Counted from the first letter of the stretch, positions 14,511 to 23,568 are shown. The stretch: 41,055 nt of DNA from Ruminococcus sp. (GCA_029060305.1 JAIDUG010000055.1:141563-182617); one strand, 5' to 3'. The notes: generated by a model not told the origin, from the letters alone. Numbers and translations: made by a program.

Positions 14511-15965
14511 ATGAATGTTAATTATGACGTTATTATTGCCGGTTGTGGTGCAGCCGGTCTTTATGCGGCAATAAATCTGCCGTCATCACTCAGAGTACTG
14601 ATTGTCTGCAAGCGTGAACTCAGTCTCTGTAATTCCTCGCTTGCTCAGGGCGGTATTGCCGGAGTGTATAATTCCCCGACAGACAATATCCATTATCACC
14701 AGAACGATACTCTCATTGCAGGAGGTTTCAAAAATAATGTTGATGCTGTTCATACTCTCGTAAGTGAGGCGTGTCAGGATTTGGAGCGTATTATTGAACT
14801 CGGCGTTGATTTTGACAAGAATCCCGACGGAACATATCACCGTACACTTGAGGGCGGTCACAGTCACCACCGTATATTCCACCATGCCGACGCTACAGGT
14901 AAAGAAATAACTTCAACTCTCCTTGAAAACGTTCAGAAACTCGAAAACGTTACAATAATGGAAAATACTATTATCTGTGGCACTAAAAAGACTTCTACAG
15001 GATATTCCGCTTTTATGAAAAATGAAGACGGTTATCAGACTTATAACTGTCATTTTATGATACTCGCTACCGGCGGTATCGGTCGTGTTTACGAATTTAC
15101 AACAAATTCCGCTATCGCAACAGGTGACGGTATCACTTTCGCTTATGAAATGGGTGCGAAAATCAAGAATCTCAGTTATGTACAGTTTCACCCGACGGCT
15201 TTTAACAACAGAGCTACACGTGAATGTTTCCTGATTTCAGAAGCGGTAAGAGGTGAGGGTGCTTATCTTCTCAACTGCAAAAAAGAACGTTTTATGCAGA
15301 ACTATGATGAACGTCTTGAACTTGCTCCGAGAGATGTTGTTTCCCATGCGATAATACTTGAATCAAGAAAACAGAACTCTACTGAATTTTTCCTTGACAT
15401 AAGCTACAAGGACAGCGATTTCCTTAAAAAGCGTTTCCCTATGATTTATCAGAATCTTCTGAAACAGGGTTTTGATCTTACTAAAGAACCTGTACCGATT
15501 TTCCCTTGCCAGCACTATCTTATGGGCGGTATCGACGTTGACAACAATTCTGAAACAAGTCTCAGAAATCTTTTTGCGTGCGGAGAATGTTCACATACAG
15601 GCGTACACGGAAGTAACCGTCTTGCAAGTAATTCACTTCTTGAGGCACTTGTATTCTCACGTCATGCTTCTGAATGTATAAAATCAAGACTTGACAGCGT
15701 ACCTCAAGACTTTGAGCAGGCTGAATTTGACGCACATATTGACGGCGAACATATGCCAAAAGGTTTCCGTACTGAAACACGCCGTATTATGCAGAGAAGT
15801 CACTTTGTTATTCCTGACAAGGCAGAAGCTACTGAGGGTTTCAAGCGTATAAAGGAAATCAGGGAAAATCTTCTCAATTCCGGATATGTTGTTGATACTG
15901 ACTATGTTCTTGCTAAATCAATAGTTACAGTTGCATATATAATTCTCGGTGAGGTAATGCAGTAA
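14511..15965 (+). CDS. nadB: L-aspartate oxidase
   Basis: NadB oxidises L-aspartate to iminoaspartate, the first step of de novo NAD synthesis. The 484-residue protein has an N-terminal FAD-binding Rossmann motif (VIIAGCGAAGLYAA, residues 8-21), SLAQGGIAG (about 43-51), GGHSHHRIFH (about 118-127) and HPTAF (about 226). These are the landmarks of the succinate dehydrogenase/fumarate reductase flavoprotein group as found in NadB. The C-terminal helical domain is shorter than in the E. coli enzyme (540 residues). A 57-base gap with a hairpin precedes the VanY-like gene; nadC follows that. nadA is not in the window. Confidence 0.92.
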   Translation: MNVNYDVIIAGCGAAGLYAAINLPSSLRVLIVCKRELSLCNSSLAQGGIAGVYNSPTDNIHYHQNDTLIAGGFKNNVDAVHTLVSEACQDLERIIELGVDFDKNPDGTYHRTLEGGHSHHRIFHHADATGKEITSTLLENVQKLENVTIMENTIICGTKKTSTGYSAFMKNEDGYQTYNCHFMILATGGIGRVYEFTTNSAIATGDGITFAYEMGAKIKNLSYVQFHPTAFNNRATRECFLISEAVRGEGAYLLNCKKERFMQNYDERLELAPRDVVSHAIILESRKQNSTEFFLDISYKDSDFLKKRFPMIYQNLLKQGFDLTKEPVPIFPCQHYLMGGIDVDNNSETSLRNLFACGECSHTGVHGSNRLASNSLLEALVFSRHASECIKSRLDSVPQDFEQAEFDAHIDGEHMPKGFRTETRRIMQRSHFVIPDKAEATEGFKRIKEIRENLLNSGYVVDTDYVLAKSIVTVAYIILGEVMQ

Positions 15966-15971
15966 AAAAAT

Positions 15972-16015
15972 TCACCTTTGCACGAATATATGAATAGATA
16001 TATTCTGTGAGGTGA
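15972..16015 (+). promoter_or_regulatory. Hairpin that hides the ribosome-binding site of the VanY-like gene
   Basis: TCACCT (15972-15977), CAC (15981-15983) and GAATATAT (15984-15991) pair with ATATATTC (15998-16005), GTG (16007-16009) and AGGTGA (16010-16015). The last segment is the Shine-Dalgarno of the next gene (ATG at 16023). No U-tract follows, so a translational rather than transcriptional effect is likely. Confidence 0.6.
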
Positions 16016-16022
16016 TTTGTGA

Positions 16023-16553
16023 ATGAATATTAAATGTAAAGTCACTTGTATAGACGGTATTATTATTGTAAACAAAAGCTATCCGTTACCGGCAGAATAC
16101 AATCCTATGGGTCTGACTGCCGGTACACTGAGGGCTTTTCGGAAAATGGCTTGTTCTGCCCGAAAGGAAGATATCTGTCTTTGTGTGTATTCGGGATTCC
16201 GTTCATATGAATATCAGGAAAAACTCTACAATAGATATGTTTCTGAATACGGACAGGAAACCGCTGATACATTTTCCGCACGTGCAGGATATTCAGAACA
16301 TCAGACCGGATTGGCTATTGACGTGAACTCTGCTGACGATTCTTTTGACGGTACACCAGAGGCTTTATGGCTTGCGGAAAATTCATGGAAATACGGTTTT
16401 ATAATACGTTACCCGAAAGACAAACAACACATTACAGGTTACAAATATGAACCTTGGCACGTGCGTTATATCGGTGTGCAGAAAGCCAAAGATGTTTACT
16501 GTTCGGGACTTACTCTTGAAGAATACCTCGGAATAGATTCAGTATACAGGTGA
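16023..16553 (+). CDS. VanY-type D-alanyl-D-alanine carboxypeptidase, no export signal seen
   Basis: The family hydrolyses the terminal D-Ala of peptidoglycan stem peptides with a catalytic zinc. The 176-residue protein has SGFRSYEYQEKLY (about residues 58-70), the metal motif SEHQTGLAID (SxHxxGxAxD, about 95-104) and EPWHVRYIG (WHxRY, about 143-151), so all zinc ligands and catalytic residues appear intact. No signal peptide or membrane segment is visible, which is odd for a cell-wall enzyme; a role in recycling imported peptides or a missed upstream signal is possible, but the leader has no frame supporting one. It lies between nadB and nadC, with its stop just before nadC. Confidence 0.85.
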   Translation: MNIKCKVTCIDGIIIVNKSYPLPAEYNPMGLTAGTLRAFRKMACSARKEDICLCVYSGFRSYEYQEKLYNRYVSEYGQETADTFSARAGYSEHQTGLAIDVNSADDSFDGTPEALWLAENSWKYGFIIRYPKDKQHITGYKYEPWHVRYIGVQKAKDVYCSGLTLEEYLGIDSVYR

Positions 16554-16573
16554 ATTATGAAAGGAAGATAAAA

Positions 16574-17413
16574 ATGAAACTTTTACAGTGCTATGTTGAC
16601 AATATAATAACGACCGCTCTTATGGAAGATATAAATTATATCGATGTTGCTTCTGACAATCTCATTCCGGAAGAACACAAAAGTAATGCCTATTATGTAG
16701 CAAAAGATACAGGCGTTGTATGCGGAATTGAAGTCGCTAAACGTGTTTTTGAACTTGCAGGCGGTGACGTTGATTTTCAGATACTTATGGAAGACGGCTC
16801 AAAGGTTAAAAAAGGTGACATTATTGCTACTCTCAACGGTAGCACTCTCACACTTCTCAAAGGTGAAAGAACAGCTCTGAATCTTTTACAGCATATGTCG
16901 GGAATAGCTACCGCTACAAACAAGTGCGTTGAACTTGTTGCAGGTACGAGGGCTTCAGTAACCGACACAAGAAAGACACTCCCCGGACTGCGTGCGTTGC
17001 AGAAATATGCTGTTACTGTAGGCGGTGGAAAAAATCACAGATTCAACTTGTCCGATTGTGCAATGCTGAAAGACAATCACATTGACGCTTACGGCGGAAT
17101 AACTCCGGCAGTTACTGCACTCCGTGAAAAAATCGGTCATACAGTAAAGATTGAAGTTGAAGTCCGCACTCTTGACGAACTCAGAGAGGCACTTGACAAC
17201 AAAGTCGAAATAATTATGCTTGACAATATGTCAAATGACGATATGAAAAAAGCCGTTGAGATTACTGACGGACGTGCTTTACTGGAGGCCTCCGGTAATG
17301 TTACCGCTGAAAATATCCGTTCAGTAGCTGAAACGGGCGTTGATATAATTTCCCTCGGAGCGTTGACGCACTCAGTAAAGTGTTTTGACATCTCAATGAA
17401 AATCAACAAGTAA
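16574..17413 (+). CDS. nadC: Nicotinate-nucleotide pyrophosphorylase (quinolinate phosphoribosyltransferase)
   Basis: NadC converts quinolinate and PRPP to nicotinate mononucleotide, CO2 and pyrophosphate. The ATG at 16574 (MKLLQCYVDNII) has AGGAAG seven bases upstream; an in-frame GTG at 16550 overlapping the previous gene is less likely. The 279-residue protein shows the family landmarks GERTALNLLQHMSGIAT (about residues 95-111), DTRKTLPGLR (about 128-137), GGGKNHRFNLSD (about 147-158), KDNHI (about 162-166) and the end segment LEASGNVTAENI. Length is normal. It shares a unit with nadB and the VanY-like gene. Confidence 0.95.
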   Translation: MKLLQCYVDNIITTALMEDINYIDVASDNLIPEEHKSNAYYVAKDTGVVCGIEVAKRVFELAGGDVDFQILMEDGSKVKKGDIIATLNGSTLTLLKGERTALNLLQHMSGIATATNKCVELVAGTRASVTDTRKTLPGLRALQKYAVTVGGGKNHRFNLSDCAMLKDNHIDAYGGITPAVTALREKIGHTVKIEVEVRTLDELREALDNKVEIIMLDNMSNDDMKKAVEITDGRALLEASGNVTAENIRSVAETGVDIISLGALTHSVKCFDISMKINK

Positions 17414-17436
17414 TTAATCTGAAAGGATATATTATT

Positions 17437-18078
17437 ATGAAAAAATCTAAAAGAATTATTACTTCTGTTATAGCAACAGTTTTGTCTGCTGTTAGTATGG
17501 TGGGAATGACTGTTTGTGCAGATAATTCAGATGATATTATTATGGGTGATGCCAATGCAGACGGCAGATTCACTATTGCTGATGTAACTTTGTTTCAGAA
17601 TTGGCTTATGGGAAATAATGTTACTTTGAATAACTATCAGGCTGTTGACTTCTGTGAGGACGGTGTACTTGATATTTTCGACCTGTGTATGATGAAAAAA
17701 GAACTTCTTAATTATAACACTTCAGAAGAATATCCGGTCAAAAATCCTGTTGTGATTGATGAGTTTACTCCCTGTACTGATACTATTGAAGATAAATTTT
17801 TTAATGAATTTTTTACTATTACTATAAAACATCAGTACAGTGACCCTGAACGTGTATGGACGGTTGACGACTTTAAGGGTATAGAAAATATTAAATCTGT
17901 TCAACAATATTATTCCACCAATCCATACAGGCATTTTTTATGGATTACTCTATATAATCCGTCTCACGAAAACGTATTAAAGGCTATTCACGACATTGAA
18001 TCACTTAACATTAAAGAAATCAAAGAAATTCAGACATACAAAGTTTTTGGAGTGCCAGACCCTGATACAAAAAAGTAA
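17437..18078 (+). CDS. Secreted protein with an N-terminal dockerin
   Basis: The 213-residue product has a signal peptide (MKKSKR, hydrophobic core, cleavage near VCA-DN at about residue 28). A type I dockerin follows at once: first loop GDANADGRFTIADV (about residues 37-50), second loop VDFCEDGVLDIFDL (about 71-84), each with Asp/Asn/Gly positions of the Ca-binding motif. The C-terminal domain (about 110-210) is alpha/beta and not recognised. Dockerins bind cohesins on scaffoldins, so it may be cell-surface or cellulosome attached. It starts 24 bases after nadC with its own AAAGGA, and is followed by a terminator. Confidence 0.85.
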   Translation: MKKSKRIITSVIATVLSAVSMVGMTVCADNSDDIIMGDANADGRFTIADVTLFQNWLMGNNVTLNNYQAVDFCEDGVLDIFDLCMMKKELLNYNTSEEYPVKNPVVIDEFTPCTDTIEDKFFNEFFTITIKHQYSDPERVWTVDDFKGIENIKSVQQYYSTNPYRHFLWITLYNPSHENVLKAIHDIESLNIKEIKEIQTYKVFGVPDPDTKK

Positions 18079-18107
18079 TATATATAAATATTTTTTCATA
18101 TGATAGT

Positions 18108-18142
18108 AAAGCAGTTTTCGTCATCAGGAAACTGCTTTTTTA
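18108..18142 (+). terminator. Rho-independent terminator after the dockerin gene
   Basis: AAAGCAGTTT (18108-18117) pairs with AAACTGCTTT (18129-18138) and is followed by a T-run. Confidence 0.9.
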
Positions 18143-18206
18143 ATTTGTAGCATATAAACGTTGTACCGCATATAATATCACAAACCACTAAAGGAGGTTA
18201 TTTTTT

Positions 18207-20024
18207 ATGTGCGGAATTGCAGGAGCGATAAGTTTCAAGGAAGATATGCGTGCAGATATGAAAGTTTACGAAAATATGCAACACGCTATTCTCCATAGAG
18301 GTCCTGACCAAAGGGGAATTGTTCTCACAAAAGAAGTTGCCCTCATTCATACAAGACTTGCTGTTATAGATATTCAGAACGGCAGACAGCCTATGACTTT
18401 CGGAGAATTTACAATAGTATATAACGGCGAACTTTACAACACGAACGAGGTACGTAATGAACTTGAAAAGGATTTTGATTTTGAAACTCATTCCGATACT
18501 GAAGTTGTACTTAAAAGTTTCATTAAATGGGGCGAAAAATGTCTTGACAAATTCAACGGTATATTTGCTTTTGCGGTATACGACGAAAAAAAACACAGAC
18601 TTTTTCTTGCACGTGACAGAATAGGTGTAAAACCGCTGTTCTATTACGAGAATAACAATAAACTTATTTTTGCTTCTGAAATACCGGCACTTCTTGAACA
18701 CCCTGACGTACCACACGAAATAGACGAACAGGGAGTTTCAGAACTTCTTCTCATAGCTCCGGGAAGAACTCCGTCGTGTGGAGTTATAAGAGGAATTAAA
18801 GAAGTTAAAGCTGGCTGGTGCGGATATTATACGGCGGATGGTCTCGAACTTCACGAATACTGGAGACTTAAGGCTTTTGAACTTAATGAAACGTTTGAAC
18901 AGACTGCCGAACACGTCAGGGAACTTGTTATCGATTCAATACGCCGTCAGCTTGTATCGGACGTTCCTGTATGTACGTTTTTGTCAGGAGGACTTGATTC
19001 AAGTCTGATTTCTTCTGTTGCTTCTTCCGAAATGAAAAAACACGGAAAAATACTTGATACATTTTCCATTGACTACCGTGACAACGACAAGTATTTTCAG
19101 AAAAGCCATTTCCAACCCGACAGCGACCCCGAATATATTAAATGTATGGCAGAGTATCTCGGTACTAATCATCACTGGACAGTAGTAGATACACCGGAAC
19201 TCGTAAACGCTCTTTATGAAGCTACGGAAGCTCGTGGACTTCCTGGAATGGCAGACGTTGATGCTTCACTTCTTATATTCTGTCGTGAAATAAAAAAATA
19301 TGGTACTGTTGCATTATCGGGAGAATGTGCAGACGAAATTTTCGGCGGTTATCCGTGGTACAGAGACAAGGATATAAGAATGACAGACGGTTTCCCTTGG
19401 GCACAAAGTACAGCGTACAGAAAAAAATTCCTGTGCGATTACTATTCAGAAAAGATAAACGCTGAAGAATATGTTTACAGTGCTTACCGTAATACTGCCG
19501 ACTATGCTATGAAATTACCGTCAGATAGTCCGCTTGAATACCGTATGCGTGAAATGACCCAGCTTAATTTCCATTGGTTTATGCAGACTTTGCTTGACCG
19601 CAAAGACAGAATGAGTATGTATAGCGGTCTAGAAGTACGTGTTCCTTTCTGTGATTACAGGATTGCTGAATATCTTTATAATGTGCCGTGGAAATACAAG
19701 GACTATCAGGGCAGGGAAAAAGGTCTGCTTCGTGAAGCAATGAAAGAATGGTTACCGGAAAAAGTTCTTTGGCGTAAAAAGTCCCCTTATCCGAAAACTC
19801 ATAATCCGGCGTTTCTTAATGCAGTCACTGAAAAGTTATCCGCTGTAATGGAAGAAAAAAACAACATACTTTTTGAACTCGTAAAGCGTGAAGAACTTGA
19901 AAAACTTCTGAGACATGAAGACCATATACAATGGTACGGTCAGTTAATGAATCTTCCTCAGACAATAGCATTTTTTATACAGCTTGACCATTGGTTGAAA
20001 CGTTATAAAATAAAACTTATATGA
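18207..20024 (+). CDS. asnB: Asparagine synthase (glutamine-hydrolysing)
   Basis: AsnB makes asparagine from aspartate, ATP and glutamine. The 605-residue protein starts MCGIAGA, whose Cys2 is the glutaminase nucleophile after Met removal. The class II glutaminase domain fills about residues 1-200 (LHRGPDQRG, YNGELYN, SDTEVVL). The ATP-pyrophosphatase synthetase domain follows with the SGGLDSSLIS P-loop (about 261-270) and ALSGECADEIFGGYPWY (about 370-386). The start has AAAGGAGG. A TATAAT-like -10 lies near 18171-18176 without a clear -35. Full length; asparagine is the best product call, with related amidotransferases as the alternative. Confidence 0.93.
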   Translation: MCGIAGAISFKEDMRADMKVYENMQHAILHRGPDQRGIVLTKEVALIHTRLAVIDIQNGRQPMTFGEFTIVYNGELYNTNEVRNELEKDFDFETHSDTEVVLKSFIKWGEKCLDKFNGIFAFAVYDEKKHRLFLARDRIGVKPLFYYENNNKLIFASEIPALLEHPDVPHEIDEQGVSELLLIAPGRTPSCGVIRGIKEVKAGWCGYYTADGLELHEYWRLKAFELNETFEQTAEHVRELVIDSIRRQLVSDVPVCTFLSGGLDSSLISSVASSEMKKHGKILDTFSIDYRDNDKYFQKSHFQPDSDPEYIKCMAEYLGTNHHWTVVDTPELVNALYEATEARGLPGMADVDASLLIFCREIKKYGTVALSGECADEIFGGYPWYRDKDIRMTDGFPWAQSTAYRKKFLCDYYSEKINAEEYVYSAYRNTADYAMKLPSDSPLEYRMREMTQLNFHWFMQTLLDRKDRMSMYSGLEVRVPFCDYRIAEYLYNVPWKYKDYQGREKGLLREAMKEWLPEKVLWRKKSPYPKTHNPAFLNAVTEKLSAVMEEKNNILFELVKREELEKLLRHEDHIQWYGQLMNLPQTIAFFIQLDHWLKRYKIKLI

Positions 20025-20060
20025 TTAATCACTTTTTTTGGTTATTCTGAAAAATTTTTC

Positions 20061-20089
20061 TTGACAAAGTGCTGAAATAGTGGTATACT
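20061..20089 (+). promoter_or_regulatory. Promoter of the HTH-cupin-synthetase gene
   Basis: TTGACA (20061-20066) and TATACT (20084-20089) with a 17-base spacer. The -10 overlaps the left arm of a palindrome. Confidence 0.8.
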
Positions 20090-20117
20090 TGATAAAGTAT
20101 TTTCAACATTGAAATAC
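20085..20117 (+). promoter_or_regulatory. Overlapping palindromes at the -10/start site, candidate operator
   Basis: ATACTT-GATA-AAGTAT (20085-20100) is a perfect 6-4-6 inverted repeat on the -10 and start site. Overlapping it, GTA-t-TTTCAA-CA-TTGAAA-TAC (20097-20117) is a second near-perfect one. They are well placed for repression, possibly by the product's own HTH domain. Confidence 0.55.
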
Positions 20118-20166
20118 AGACTTTCAAAAAATTCTGACAATTACAAAAGAAAGGAGCAGGCTAACT

Positions 20167-22473
20167 GTGAGTAAATCAATGAATCCCGAGTTTAAGATAA
20201 GAGAGGTAGCAGAACGAATTAAAGCTGTTCGTGAGTCAGTGGGTCTTACTCCGGAAGAAATGGCTGAAAAAATTGACGTTTCTGTTTATGAATACCTTGC
20301 CTATGAGGGCGGAGCTAAAGATTTCAGCTTTACTTTTATTTATAAATTCGCAAACGCTACAGGTGTTGAAATAACAGACCTTATGGAAGGTGAAAGCCCT
20401 AAAATCTACAGTTACGACATAACAAGAAAGGGAGGCGGTCTTCCGATTGCACGTCGCAAGGGTATGAGCTATATGAGACTTGCACCTAAATTCAGAAACA
20501 AAATCGGTGAACCGTTTCTCGTTACGATTCCTTATGTTGACGAACAATTCAGAGTACCACACCCACACACTCACGAGGGGCAGGAGCTTGACATAGTTAT
20601 AAGCGGTCAGCTTAAGGTGAAAATAGGCGACAATGAGGAAATACTTCACGAGGGCGATTCCATATATTATGACAGCGGTGAACCCCACGATGAATGGGCT
20701 GTCGGCGGTAAGGAATGTAAATTTTATGCCGTTGTTTTCGGAGTGAATCAGCCCCATAACGCTTTGCAGAATCTTGACCCTGTAATTCTTCCTGGGGTGA
20801 CTAATTTCGACCTCGCACAAGTTGAAAATCCTGTCATTGATAAGTTTGTAAAGACTGAAACGGATTCCGAAGGTGCTTTGAGTAAAATAACTTTCACCAA
20901 TGAGGAAACTTTCAATTTCGGTTTTGATATTGTTGACAAACTCGCTGAAAAAACTCCTGACAAGACAGCACTTATATATGTTTCCGACAGTATGGAAGAA
21001 AGAAAATTCACCTTTGCGGAAATCAAGAAGTATTCCAATATGACAGCTAATTATTTCCTCTCTAAAGGAATTAAAAAAGGCGATACTGTAATGCTTGTTC
21101 TGAAGAGACATTATCAATTCTGGTTTTCAATAATCGCACTCCATAAAATAGGAGCGATAGTTATTCCGGCAACTAATCAGCTTGTACAACATGATTTTAC
21201 GTACAGATTCAAGGCTGCTGACGTTAAAGCTATTGTCTGTACAGGTGAGGGCGATACCGCACATCAGGCAGAGCTTGCTATTGAAGAATGCGGAATGAAT
21301 ATCAAGAAAATTATGGCAAACGGTGAGCATGACGGCTGGGATTCTTTTGATAATGAAATGTATAGTTTCAGTGACGTTTTCGAGAGACCGACAGACCCTG
21401 AAAAACTTTCATGTGGCAGTGAACCTATGCTCATGTTCTTTACTTCAGGAACTACCGGCTATCCTAAAATCGCTATGCACAGCCATAAATACGCTTTGGG
21501 ACATTTCATTACCGCACGTTACTGGCATAACGTTGACCCGAATGGTATTCACCTTACTATTTCTGATACCGGTTGGGGTAAGGCTTTATGGGGAAAACTT
21601 TACGGTCAGTGGATGAGCGAAACCTGTATTTTTGTTTATGACTTTAACCGTTTCGATGCCAACAAAATTCTCCCTATGTTCAAAAAGTACAATATCACTA
21701 CTTTCTGTGCACCACCTACAATGTACCGTTTCTTTATAAAGGAAGACCTGTCGAAATACGACCTCAGTTCCATAAAGTATGCGACAGTTGCCGGTGAAGC
21801 ACTCAATCCGGAAGTATACAATCAGTTTCTGAAAGCAACAGGCGTTAAACTTATGGAAGGTTTCGGACAGACTGAAACTACTCTTGCTATCGGTAACTTT
21901 GTCGGAATGACTGCTAAACCTGGTTCAATGGGCAAGCCGAGTGTTCTTTATGATATAGACATTGTTGACCCTGACGGAAAAAGCGTAAAGACCGGTGAAA
22001 CAGGTGAAATAGTAATCAGAGTTGACAAGGGAATCCCTTGCGGACTTTTTATGGAATATTATCGTGACGAGGAAAAAACAAAAGAAGTATGGTACGATAA
22101 TATGTATCATACGGGCGATACCGCTTGGCGTGACGAGGACGGCTATTTCTGGTATGTGGGACGTGTTGATGATGTTATAAAGTCTTCAGGTTACAGAATA
22201 GGACCATTCGAGATTGAAAGCGTTATTATGGAGTTGCCGTATGTTCTTGAATGTGGTGTAAGTGCTGCCCCTGACCCTGTAAGAGGTCAGGTTGTAAAGG
22301 CTTCAATAGTCCTTACTAAAGGCACCGTCGGCACTGACGAACTCAAAAAAGAAATTCAGGATTATGTAAAGAAACATACTGCACCTTATAAGTATCCAAG
22401 AATAGTGGAATTCAGAGATGAACTTCCTAAAACTATCAGCGGTAAAATAAGACGTGTTGAATTAAAAGGCTGA
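20167..22473 (+). CDS. HTH-cupin-acyl-CoA synthetase fusion protein
   Basis: The GTG start has AAAGGAG upstream. The 768-residue protein joins three modules. Residues about 10-77 are an XRE-type helix-turn-helix (IKAVRESVGLTPEEMAEKI...VSVYEYLAYEGGAKD). Residues about 130-195 are a cupin with the metal/ligand pattern HPHTHEGQELDIV and GEPHDEWAV. The rest is an adenylate-forming synthetase close to medium-chain acyl-CoA/acetyl-CoA synthetases: P-loop FFTSGTTGYPK (about 423-433), MEGFGQTETT (about 560), YHTGDTAW (about 646), GRVDDVIKSSGYRIGP (about 664-679) and the catalytic lysine in KTISGKIRR near the end. All catalytic motifs look intact. A regulator sensing its own substrate or product is a reasonable inference. 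The acid used is not clear. Confidence 0.88.
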   Translation: MSKSMNPEFKIREVAERIKAVRESVGLTPEEMAEKIDVSVYEYLAYEGGAKDFSFTFIYKFANATGVEITDLMEGESPKIYSYDITRKGGGLPIARRKGMSYMRLAPKFRNKIGEPFLVTIPYVDEQFRVPHPHTHEGQELDIVISGQLKVKIGDNEEILHEGDSIYYDSGEPHDEWAVGGKECKFYAVVFGVNQPHNALQNLDPVILPGVTNFDLAQVENPVIDKFVKTETDSEGALSKITFTNEETFNFGFDIVDKLAEKTPDKTALIYVSDSMEERKFTFAEIKKYSNMTANYFLSKGIKKGDTVMLVLKRHYQFWFSIIALHKIGAIVIPATNQLVQHDFTYRFKAADVKAIVCTGEGDTAHQAELAIEECGMNIKKIMANGEHDGWDSFDNEMYSFSDVFERPTDPEKLSCGSEPMLMFFTSGTTGYPKIAMHSHKYALGHFITARYWHNVDPNGIHLTISDTGWGKALWGKLYGQWMSETCIFVYDFNRFDANKILPMFKKYNITTFCAPPTMYRFFIKEDLSKYDLSSIKYATVAGEALNPEVYNQFLKATGVKLMEGFGQTETTLAIGNFVGMTAKPGSMGKPSVLYDIDIVDPDGKSVKTGETGEIVIRVDKGIPCGLFMEYYRDEEKTKEVWYDNMYHTGDTAWRDEDGYFWYVGRVDDVIKSSGYRIGPFEIESVIMELPYVLECGVSAAPDPVRGQVVKASIVLTKGTVGTDELKKEIQDYVKKHTAPYKYPRIVEFRDELPKTISGKIRRVELKG

Positions 22474-22487
22474 TTATGATAATTATT

Positions 22488-22518
22488 CCGGACGGTTTTG
22501 ATAAATCGTCCGGTTTTT
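22488..22518 (+). terminator. Rho-independent terminator after the synthetase gene
   Basis: CCGGACG (22488-22494) pairs with CGTCCGG (22507-22513), followed by five T. Confidence 0.9.
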
Positions 22519-22606
22519 ATGTATGAAAGAGTTTTTACAAGGATATTCCAACATTTTTATAAACAAAAGGATAAATAAAAAAGATATTATACTTTTTGTA
22601 AATTTT

Positions 22607-22639
22607 ATTTTGTGCAAAATACAGAATTTTATTGTGCAA
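22607..22639 (+). promoter_or_regulatory. Two TTGTGCAA palindromes upstream of the CAP-dockerin gene
   Basis: ATTTTGTGCAAAAT (22607-22620) is a perfect inverted repeat with a two-base centre; ATTGTGCAAT (22631-22640) repeats its core. Their spacing of about 22 bases would place them on the same helix face. The same core occurs upstream of pilus genes. Confidence 0.45.
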
Positions 22640-22730
22640 TTTACACAAATCCCAAAAAAAGCCTTTAAATTACTTGAAAAATATGTTATTATATATTCGA
22701 AAGGTTAAACAGTTTCGCGGAGGTGATATT

Positions 22731-23501
22731 ATGAAAATCAAGTCAGATTATACTAAGAGAATAATATCAGCATTTATGGGTATGCTGATGATGGTGTTAT
22801 GTGTTAATTTCCCGATAAAAACAGCAGGCAGTGAAGAAACGGATTTAAAGGAAATGGCAGAGCAGATAATTGTTCTTGTAAATGAGGCAAGGGAAGAAGC
22901 CGGTCTGAATCCTGTATATGCTGTTCCTTATCTTAGTGATATGTCATATGTACGTGCAAGAGAATGTATAGCTCAGTTTTCGCATGAACGTATTGACGGA
23001 AGTTCTTTTGTTTCTTTGATTGATGAAAACCTTGTTCCGTGGGAAAGGGCTTATGAAAATATCGCCGCTGGTATGAATACCGTTGAGGCTACTTTTGAAC
23101 AGTGGAAATCCTCACCGAAACACTGGGCAGCTATAATGAATCCTGATGTTACACATATGGGAGCAGGCGTTGCTTATGAACCTAACAGTGAGTATAAATG
23201 GTACTGGGAGCAGATGTTTATTCAGGTATGGGACGATGTGGAATCGATTTCCGGTCAGTATTATCCCGATAAATATAAAGTTGTTCCTAAGTCTACAGGC
23301 GATATTGACGGCGACGGTATTCTTGATGGATTTGATTATATTATGCTTATTAAATATCTTGCAGGAGAAGTTACATTTAATCCTTTGCAGATTGAAAGTG
23401 CTGATGTATTAAAGGATGGTGCTATAACTTATTCTGATGCTGCTATCCTCAAGAAATATATTCTCGGTGAAGTTACTGAACTTCCGTTAAAACTTTTCTG
23501 A
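22731..23501 (+). CDS. Secreted CAP/SCP-domain protein with a C-terminal dockerin
   Basis: ATG at 22731 has CGGAGGTG upstream; the longer in-frame start at 22632 is rejected. The 256-residue product has a signal peptide (MKIKSDYTKR then ISAFMGMLMMVLCVNF), a CAP domain (about residues 35-170: LVNEAREEAGLNPV, RARECIAQFSHER, AYENIAAG, HWAAIMNPDVTHMGAGVAY) and a dockerin (about 185-255). The CAP histidines are in SHER and HWAAIM. The first dockerin loop is good (GDIDGDGILDGFDY); the second (DVLKDGAITYSD) has a Leu in place of the usual Asn/Asp. It would be exported and may dock on a scaffoldin. CAP proteins lack one defined activity. Confidence 0.88.
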   Translation: MKIKSDYTKRIISAFMGMLMMVLCVNFPIKTAGSEETDLKEMAEQIIVLVNEAREEAGLNPVYAVPYLSDMSYVRARECIAQFSHERIDGSSFVSLIDENLVPWERAYENIAAGMNTVEATFEQWKSSPKHWAAIMNPDVTHMGAGVAYEPNSEYKWYWEQMFIQVWDDVESISGQYYPDKYKVVPKSTGDIDGDGILDGFDYIMLIKYLAGEVTFNPLQIESADVLKDGAITYSDAAILKKYILGEVTELPLKLF

Positions 23502-23529
23502 AAATTTATAGGTGTGTTCAAATATATAC

Positions 23530-23568
23530 AAAACGACTGCTTTTTTAAAGAACAGTCGTTTTTGTTTT
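23530..23568 (+). terminator. Rho-independent terminator after the CAP-dockerin gene
   Basis: AAAACGACTG (23530-23539) pairs with CAGTCGTTTT (23553-23562), followed by a T-rich tract. Confidence 0.9.

Noticed and set aside
16023..16553. Vancomycin-resistance gene vanY
   Set aside because: No vanR/S/H/A/X genes are nearby and no export signal is present; only the peptidase family can be claimed.
20236..21117. A 293-residue open frame on the minus strand
   Set aside because: It is antisense to the HTH-cupin-synthetase, whose frame shows intact family motifs.
22523..22708. A 61-residue open frame (MKEFLQGYSNIF)
   Set aside because: No ribosome-binding site, AT-rich composition, and it lies between a terminator and the next gene's control region.
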